DNA of 64,000 nucleotides, taken from the NCBI GenBank assembly GCA_007922195.1, contig ML682067.1, positions 588,016-652,015 of the forward strand. Direction: 5' to 3'. The position numbers were made by a program, and so were the translations under genes. Shown here piece by piece: positions 57,867-64,000 of the stretch; position 1 is the stretch's first letter; every line of letters begins with the position of its first letter. The notes under the pieces are model-generated. The model did no database searches. It was given only the letters and a program-made list of their open reading frames with translations, and had not been told where the DNA came from. The DNA is from Podocnemis expansa (taxonomy: Eukaryota; Chordata; Testudines; Podocnemididae).

Positions 57867-59947
57867 ATGGGAAACAGGAAGCTCCTGCCTGGGTGTGCTT
57901 GTCAGGCAGTGTGCCCAGCGGCTTCTTTAGGCATGGCCTCACATGGGAGCACTGCTGCAGGGGTGCAACACAGGGCCCCAGTGTGGACACCTAAGGCGGC
58001 GCACTGTGTCTGGCAGCATGAGGACATCATATCCTGGTTCTGGGCTACCCACTGGAGCCAGGACATTTATTTGGATATCGCCACAGCAGGTCTGGAGCAA
58101 GATAAAGGGTCTCAGGCAGGACCATGCCAGGACCCAGGAGCTCTAGGGGGCAAGTAGCACTGCTACCTGCCCCTATTTTGAGGAGCTCCATGCATTCCTG
58201 GGGCCAGAGCCCAGCGGTTTCCCCACCGAGGCTGTGGACACAGGGGCACACCGGAGCCCATCCTCTGGCCCAGAGGCGGTGGAGACAGCCAGTGAAGTCT
58301 CTGTTGGGGAGCCTCCTGCTGCACCACCATCAGCAGCGGAGGCTACCCCCAGCACCCCGGAGCTGTTCTCCAACCCTGAGGCAGAGAGCAGCACAGAGAA
58401 CCAGGGGCATGAGACCATCCCAGCCCCTGGGGACTCCGAGATCAACCCCGGGACATCTCGCCAGACCTCTGGAGCCCCTGTGGGTGAGTATTCCCCTCCC
58501 ACAGAGGCACACAGGGCTGGGGCTGTCCAGGTCACTGGCAGTGAGGGGGTACAGGGCCGGGCACTGGGGCAGGTAGGGCACAGGGTCGGCGGGTGCAGAG
58601 GCCCTCCCATGGCCACGGGTCCCTGGGAGTCAGGTGGCACCAGGGTCACAGGCCCATGCGTGCCTGGGGGTGTTTAACAGGGGCTGGGTGTCAAAGATGC
58701 AGCTGCATCTTGGGCGGGGTGGAGAGCATGCAGGCCTCGCCACTGGCAAGTGGCCTTGGGAGACTCCCTAGAGCAAGGCGTGGGTGAGTCCAGCTCACCC
58801 TTGTGGGCACCACTAGCATGTGTGCCTCCAGGGTACAGTTACCAGATGTTGGGCAAAAGGAGAACATGGTCCCCTTTTTACTGTCCTGTTCTTCCTTTTA
58901 TCCTCACATTCTCTGTCTGGCAGGCAGTTTAAAATACAGGATTTTGTCAGGCTTTTTACTGTAGGGGTTGAAGTATCCTGGAATGCCCATAGAATACTTA
59001 TTTGTACAGGTAAGTGTTCCAGGGCCCCCTAAACACCAAAGAATATTACATGCATACTACATTTTCTCCCACGTATCCTCCAATGTCCTCCTTTTTGTAC
59101 TTTCCTGGCCTCCTTTCAAGGCTTTGGGATCCAGTAGCCCTACCCCAGGGCAATGTCCCACGGGATCCAGAGTCCTGCTGACAGTCAGGGCAGAGGTGTG
59201 TGCTGCAGACAGGCAGCACACAGACAAGGCCAGCAGGCATCAGGGGCCAACTGTTTTCTCTGCTTCCTTCCAGCAGGTTGCCCAGCCGCTCGCTGGCCGC
59301 CACCAACTGCCCGACGCCTCAGCCCGAGGCCACCACGGAGGAGGAGGAGGGCCCCCTGGTCGCGGGCTGAACTACTGGAGAGCCTTGAGGAGCTCGGGGA
59401 GAGGACTGAGGCGTCGTCCACCCAGGCCTGGTGGGAGGAGCAATTGAGGCGCCAGGACTGAGCCCTCCGCCTGCTGCAGCAGGCGTCAGCAGCAGACAAC
59501 TGGGTGGTTGCTGCCCTGGAGCACCAGGTGCAGGCCAACGAGCACCAGATGCAGGCCTTTGAGCGCCTGTGCGACCACCTCCCCACCTCAGTTGAGGCCA
59601 TTGCCACCAGCCTCCGGCAGCTGGTGGAGCAGACTGCCCCTCCAGGAGCTGCAGGGGGTCCGCCACCTGGCCCTCCCCAGAGGCAAACCCGGACCCAGGG
59701 TGGCCGTGGGCAGAGGCGGGGTACACCACCACCTCCGGATGCCCCACAGGCCCTGCCTAACTTCTCCCCTGCCACCCAGACTCTCCCATCACCTCCCCCC
59801 AATCTATCTCCCCCTTTCAAGTTGCTGCCTCCTCCCCGAACTCCTCCTCCCCCTTCCAAGTTGCTGGCCCTCCCCCAGACTGCCCCCACATTGCCCCATC
59901 CTGTAACCCTCCCCAGCCCTTCCCTGCCCCAAACTCTGTTTTGTTAA
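57867..59947 (+). pseudogene. Myb/SANT-like gene of the Harbinger element, two exons
   Basis: In Harbinger elements this protein binds the element's ends and brings the transposase into the nucleus. The N-terminal Myb/SANT-like part shows QHEDIISWFWATHWSQDIYL, then after a frame slip near 58085 VWSKIKGLRQDHARTQEL, a TAG near 58142, and CPYFEELHAFLGP. An acidic Ser/Pro/Glu-rich middle runs to a donor G|GTGAGT at 58484. An intron of 790 bp ends at TTCCTTCCAG (59273), and the joining phase is exact (exon 1 ends one base into a codon). Exon 2 has RRRRRAPWSRAELLESLEEL, a TGA at 59459-59461, a coiled-coil-like stretch (LEHQVQANEHQMQAFERL) and a Pro-rich tail. The frame stops at 59945-59947, where an AATAAA begins. 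The start codon is uncertain. Confidence 0.7.
58484..59273 (+). other. Intron of the Myb/SANT-like gene
   Basis: Donor CCTGTGG|GTGAGTATT and acceptor TTCCTTCCAG|CAGG. The phase is conserved: one base left from exon 1 plus two from exon 2 completes a codon in the exon 2 reading frame. The open frames inside the intron show no motif. Confidence 0.6.
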
Positions 59948-59952
59948 ATAAA
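59947..59952 (+). terminator. Poly(A) signal of the Myb/SANT-like gene
   Basis: AATAAA overlaps the last base of the stop codon of exon 2. It lies 33 bases from the opposite-strand signal. Confidence 0.7.
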
Positions 59953-59984
59953 TAGTTTGGCACTTTTTCTTGGTTTTGAGTGGT

Positions 59985-59990
59985 TTTATT
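59985..59990 (-). terminator. Poly(A) signal of the transposase gene
   Basis: AATAAA on the minus strand (TTTATT on plus) lies about 10 bases after the transposase stop codon, back to back with the signal at 59947. Confidence 0.7.
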
Positions 59991-59999
59991 GGGGGTAGT

Positions 60000-61454
60000 T
60001 CACAGTGCAGGTGGATGGGTGGGGGCTGGCTGTGGGCAAACGGGGGAAAGGGTGGTGTGGAGCAGGGCAAGCCTGGCCCTCAGAGTTCCTCCTGGGCGAG
60101 GGTGGTCATCAGTGCGTCCCGCACTGTCAAGGCTCTTTGGGAGGGCTGCTCCTGTGGGGGCACGTCTGGGTTCCTCATAGTCCCCGGCGAGGAGTTGTGC
60201 CTCAGCTTCCCACGCAGCTGCAATGGGCTCACCCCATTGCTCACAGTAGTTGTGCAGGGCCATGCATGCACTGATCACCTGCGGCATTGCCCGCTCCACA
60301 AGATGGAGGCGTGTAAGGAGGCATCTCCAGCATGCCTTGAGGCGGCCGAATGCCCGCTCGACCACCTGGCGGCAGCGCATCAGGTGGCAGTTGAAGATCT
60401 GCCTGGGGCAATTGAGGGGCCCAGCATACGGCCACATGAGCCATGGGCGCAGGGGATAGGCCCCGTTTGCCACAATGAGGATGGGCACCTCTACTCCTCC
60501 AACATTGATGTTATGTGGGGGGAAGAAGGTGCCCGCCTCCATGCCCTGGTATAGGGCAGAGTTACGGAGGGCCCTGGCATCATGGGCCCTCCTTGGCCAT
60601 CCCACATAACTATTTTGGAACAGGCGATGGTGGTCCACAAGGGCCTGTAAGATGATAGAATGGTACCCCTTGCGGTTTCTGTACTCCACGGCTCTGTGCT
60701 CCAGGGCTTGCATGGGGATGTGCGTGGTGTCCAGGATCCCTGCACAATTGGGAAAGCCCAGTGTGGCCATGCTGGGAATGGTATCCTGCAGCTTGCCTTG
60801 TGTCACCAAGTGTTGTAGCAGGACCAGGTTGATGGCCCTGGTTACCTCCACAAGAGTGTTGCCGGTGGTGGACCTCCTGACGCCAAAGAGGTGCGCCCCA
60901 GACCTGTGTGACTCCGGAGTGGCTGTCTTCCACAGGGCAATGGCCACTCCTTTGTCGACAGGGATGGTAGGCCTCATGGTGGTGTCCCTTCAGCGCAGCA
61001 GCGGGGCGAATCCTGCGACCAGGAGGTTGAAGCTGGCCCTGGTCATCCGAAAGTTCCTCCTCCACTGGTCGTCTCCCCAGGTTCGCAGCACTACCCACTC
61101 CCACCAGTCTGGGCTGGTCTCCCAGGCTCAGAGCTGGCGAGGCACGGAAGGGGGCAGGGGCAGTAGCTTTGCTCTGCAGCCCAGCTGGCTGACAGCCTGG
61201 GGTACAGGCTGGGCACCATCAGGGTCTGCAAGCAGAGTGTCCCACATCAGCAGGACACTCTGCAGGTGGGCAAAGGGTCTGTGAGTTGCACAGTGCTGGT
61301 TGGGCAGCCAGGCAGTGTCCATGTCTGTTGCTTGCAGAGTCCTGCTAGCCAGAATGGACAGGGAAGTGAGGTTGGTGCAAGCTTTTATAGGATTGGCTGG
61401 CAACATGGCCGCCAACATGGCCCAGGGAGGCGGCCATGTCGCCACACCTCCCAT
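60000..61454 (-). pseudogene. Harbinger (HARBI1-like) DDE transposase
   Basis: This enzyme cuts the element out and joins it to TWA targets. The frame is continuous on the minus strand from the ATG near 61454 to 60000, about 484 codons, broken only by two TGA codons (61128-61130 and near 60996), both readable as CGA-to-TGA changes. The region between them has DWWEWVVLRTWGDDQWRRNF and FRMTRASFNLLVAGFAP. After the second stop, 325 codons are open: the first catalytic D in GILDTTHIPM, then YRNRKGYHSIILQALVDHHR, then the second D in GWPRRAHDARALRNS, then the E in VVERAFGRLKACWRCL. The length and spacing fit HARBI1-like transposases. The C-terminal tail is Pro-rich. Two stops make it inactive as it stands, unless the second ORF alone is used. 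Confidence 0.85.
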
Positions 61455-61489
61455 GGTGCCCTTCCCCTGAAGCGAAATAGCAAGTCCAC

Positions 61490-61625
61490 AGTGTGGACAT
61501 GCTATTTTGATTCCCGCTTTTCCCTTATTTCAATTTGGTTTTTTTTTATTTCGAATTAAGTCGTTTCGAAATAAGGGCTTTATTTCGATACAACTTGTTT
61601 CAAAATAACTTATTTAGAAACAATG
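61490..61625. repeat. Right subterminal TTTCGAA cluster
   Basis: Several TTATTTCGAA, TTTCGAAATAAG and TTTCGATACAAC-type motifs lie between the transposase start region and the right end, matching those at the left end. Confidence 0.65.
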
Positions 61626-61876
61626 CCCTGCATCTGGACATAGCCTTATAGGCTAGATCTGAGGTATTAGTCTTCCATAGTCTTCTGCTGTGTAGGTTAA
61701 ACCAACCTTTAAGATAGTTTAGCCTGCTTCCTCAGTCTAAAAAGGGATTGGGACTGTAATCATAACTTAACCTATGTTTGCTTGTATACATATTCACATA
61801 TATTTTTTCTTTATAGGTTTAACTTAAGGGATCATATTATTATAGATGCAACATAGATTCACATGTTAATATAGAC

Positions 61877-62704
61877 CAGTGGTTCCCAACATTATTGGAT
61901 TGAGGGCCACAAATATAATTTTTACAATCCTGAAGGGCCACCAGTTTATTTAATTAAAATTAAATTAAAGTAAATTAAATTAATTAAATTTTCAATTAAA
62001 ATTATACTAATGACATTAAAAATTAAATTAAATAACAATTAAAGGTTTTTAAAGGGCTTTTTAAAAAAACATAAAAATGGGCTGGATGCAGATACCAGAC
62101 TGAAGGAGGGTGTCTGTGGGAGGCTGGCAGGAGAGGGTTAGGTCAGGGAGGCAGGTCAGGCTGGAAGGTCAGGGACCCGTGTACTTGGACTCAGCAGGAG
62201 GAGGGCAGCTGCAGCCTGGCTCCCAGCTAGTGGCAGGGAGGCGCCCACTGTTGTCCTTGGCAGGGTGAGCGGGTTGACCACGCTGGTTCCCCTGGATATG
62301 CAGGCTCCCCATTGCTGCGCTGTCTCCCCCAACCCGTTGCCTTTGGTGGCAAACCAAAGGCAAGTGGTGGGGTGAGTGCGCAGAGCCCAGTCTCTGGGCT
62401 GGCCCATCATGCCTCCATGGCGAAACAACCAGCCCAGTGGTGGTGCGAGAGAGCTGAGCTTGACCTCTGGGCTGGCCTGCCCTGCCCTTGAGGACAGAGC
62501 ACCAGCCCAGGGGCAAGGTGGGAGCACAGAGCCTGGCCTCTGGCCAGGTTGCTCTGCCATGGGGACAAAGCGGGCTGGCTCAGAGACCAAGATTTGTGCT
62601 TCCATCCTACTCCTTGCCTTCAGCTTGCCATGGGGCATGGGCCACTTTAAAAAGCCCCATAGGGCAGTTTTGGCCTGAAAAACAAGCCTGGGTTAGAACC
62701 CGTG
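61877..62704. mobile_element. hAT-type non-autonomous element (probable)
   Basis: The left end CAGTGGTTCCCAACA and the right end GGGTTAGAACCCGTG are imperfect inverted repeats. The 8-bp flanks ATATAGAC and GTATATAC match at six of eight. The left interior is an AATTAAAT-rich tract. The right interior is GC-rich and yields minus-strand open frames (160 and 115 codons) that share no motif with transposases. Confidence 0.55.
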
Positions 62705-62712
62705 GTATATAC

Positions 62713-63000
62713 ATTTTATATTAAAAGTTGTAATGCAAAGTACCTTGCAGACTTGTAGAGAGATTATACTAGGCTTATATGAGACAGCTAAAGGCACAGG
62801 AGTTTTTAAGTTAGCGTAAGATCAGTTAGCATGGCTGACTCATGAAGCATCCCCAGGGGAAGGCTACTTCCCCAGACAGCCTCTTCTGCCTAGGCTCCGC
62901 TCTAGGCCCTGTCCCAAACCCCATTCCGCATGTCCCCATGCTGCTTCTCAGCCATGCCCTTATCCATCACTGCAGCTACTACATGGGCCCCCAGAAGGCC
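62713..63000. other. Non-coding sequence, nothing recognised
   Basis: No gene or repeat is supported in this short stretch before the minisatellite. Confidence 0.4.
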
Positions 63001-63285
63001 TTTCCCAGCAGGGAGTTGGGGAGGGCAGAGAAAGGAGGAGCCACTGTGGCCCCATACTTCCCATCATGTTTTTCCCAGCAGGGAGTGGGGGATGCAGGGA
63101 GGGCAGGGAAAGATGGGACCAACGCAGCCCAGTGCTTCCCAGCAGGCCATTCCCGGCAGGAATGGGGGTGAAGGGGAGGACAGGCAGAGGTGGGGCCACC
63201 ATTGCCCCATCCCAGCAGGGAGGGAGGGAGGCAGAAAGGGCAGGCAAAGGTGGAGCCACTGCAGCCCCACACTTCCTGGTGGCGT
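63001..63285. repeat. Minisatellite, about four units of 60-75 bp
   Basis: Units start TTCCCAGCAGGGAGTGGGG or variants and continue with GGGCAGGGAAAG, GTGGGGCCACC and CAGCCC. The open frames on both strands across it are products of the repeat. Confidence 0.8.
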
Positions 63286-64000
63286 TTGGCAGCAACGGCT
63301 TTCAGGGAAGACATAGCCTTCTCCTGCCCATGATATGAACCACCCTTTACATTAACATAAGAAAGAATTATATACTTGTCTGTGCTTTGGATATCGATAT
63401 GGAAATCCAGGAGCTATATTTTGATCATGAGCCTTACCTGTTATAAGTTAGCAGACATCAAAACAAGGAGGAACTTAGTGGGGCAGGGCCCCAAAATATC
63501 TGTAGAAGTACACCTCAAACCTCACAGAAATATCTAGGAATAATAAAGAGGAAAATGGCAGTACATTCTTTGGAAGGATGGCATGTATCAAGCATACACA
63601 TGAAATTGTCAGTCTATAGAATAAATATACCCTGATGATTTTGGGGGTAAAGAATCTATATTCGATTATAAAAGGAGGATCCAAACTGATCCATGCTATA
63701 CAGGGTATAAAGCATGTTGCTGGGGGAGGCTTTTTTAGATCCAGCTCAAACTTTAAGTTCTTAGCTCCAGCAGCAGTGTCACTTAATCTTCTCTATGAGC
63801 TATTTACTTATTTTGACTGTTTTGCATATACTATAGCCTTAGCTGTTTAGTATTGTCAAGTCCTCTACCCCCTCTCAAGTCGAGGAATTGGATGCCTCTC
63901 TCGACCGAGCCATTGGAAACAGGTGTGAGTGTATTAACTCAGGGTATATAATAAATCCTAGTATAGTTTAAATCATACCATATAATATTTTCTGTGTGTA
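63286..64000. other. Non-coding sequence at the window end
   Basis: No gene or repeat is recognisable up to the last base. Confidence 0.4.

Larger units (their letters stand above)
57528..61645. mobile_element. PIF/Harbinger DNA transposon, full length, nearly intact
   Basis: The element is flanked by TTA at 57525-57527 and 61646-61648, the 3-bp duplication typical of this superfamily. Its ends GGGTATGTCCACAC and ATCTGGACATAGCC are inverted repeats. Inside are two genes pointing at each other: a Myb/SANT-like DNA-binding gene (plus) and a DDE transposase gene (minus). Both proteins are needed for transposition in known Harbinger elements. Both ends carry clusters of TTTCGAAA-type sequence. 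The genes are broken by only a few stops and one or two slips, so this copy is comparatively young. Confidence 0.9.

Noticed and set aside
62156..62638. Minus-strand open frame of 160 codons
   Set aside because: It lies in the GC-rich half of a hAT-type element and has no transposase or other motif.
1..64000. CRISPR arrays, bacterial operons, tRNA or rRNA genes
   Set aside because: None is visible. The sequence is clearly vertebrate nuclear DNA by its repeats.

Overview
The window looks like nuclear DNA from a reptile, most probably a turtle. This is an inference from repeat content: CR1 retrotransposons of two ages, a Penelope-like element, many small hAT-type elements with 8-bp target duplications, a PIF/Harbinger transposon and a Gmr1-like Ty3/gypsy retrotransposon. 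No host protein-coding exon can be supported with confidence. The only host signal is a CpG island at about 13.6-14.74 kb that looks like a (possibly bidirectional) promoter. The rest is AT-rich intronic or intergenic sequence and mobile elements.

Layout. 1-13.6 kb: mostly unique non-coding sequence with several small hAT-type elements (10328, 10662, 10980, 12729). 13.6-18.2 kb: CpG island, then a minisatellite array that contains a 10-base N gap and is split by a 2.6-kb hAT element flanked by a perfect 8-bp duplication. 16.2-23.9 kb: several fold-back repeats derived from the 3' end of a Penelope-like element, one with a 12-bp target duplication. 24.0 kb: a possible solo LTR. 28.7-34.1 kb: a long CR1 (minus strand) abutting broken hAT transposase pieces, two of which form an inverted duplication. 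37.3-38.8 kb: an old CR1/L3-like copy. 43.2-48.1 kb: another old CR1, split by a MITE that carries a younger CR1 and by a solo LTR that carries a hAT-type element. 48.4-56.0 kb: a Penelope-like GIY-YIG fragment split by a complete 6.9-kb Gmr1-like LTR retrotransposon. 57.5-61.6 kb: a complete 4.1-kb PIF/Harbinger transposon. 61.9-64 kb: one more hAT-type element, a minisatellite and unique sequence.

The two most informative units are these. The Gmr1-like retrotransposon (LTRs 48789-49882 and 54328-55709, 5-bp duplication GGTTG) has integrase before reverse transcriptase and a SCAN-like gag domain. It carries at least seven stops and about four frameshifts. The Harbinger element (TTA duplication) has a two-exon Myb/SANT-like gene and a DDE transposase gene that converge on back-to-back poly(A) signals. 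Each has only a few disruptions, mostly C-to-T type stops.

Boundaries given from terminal repeats and target duplications are read directly from the sequence. Family names rest on recognised motifs, not on database searches.
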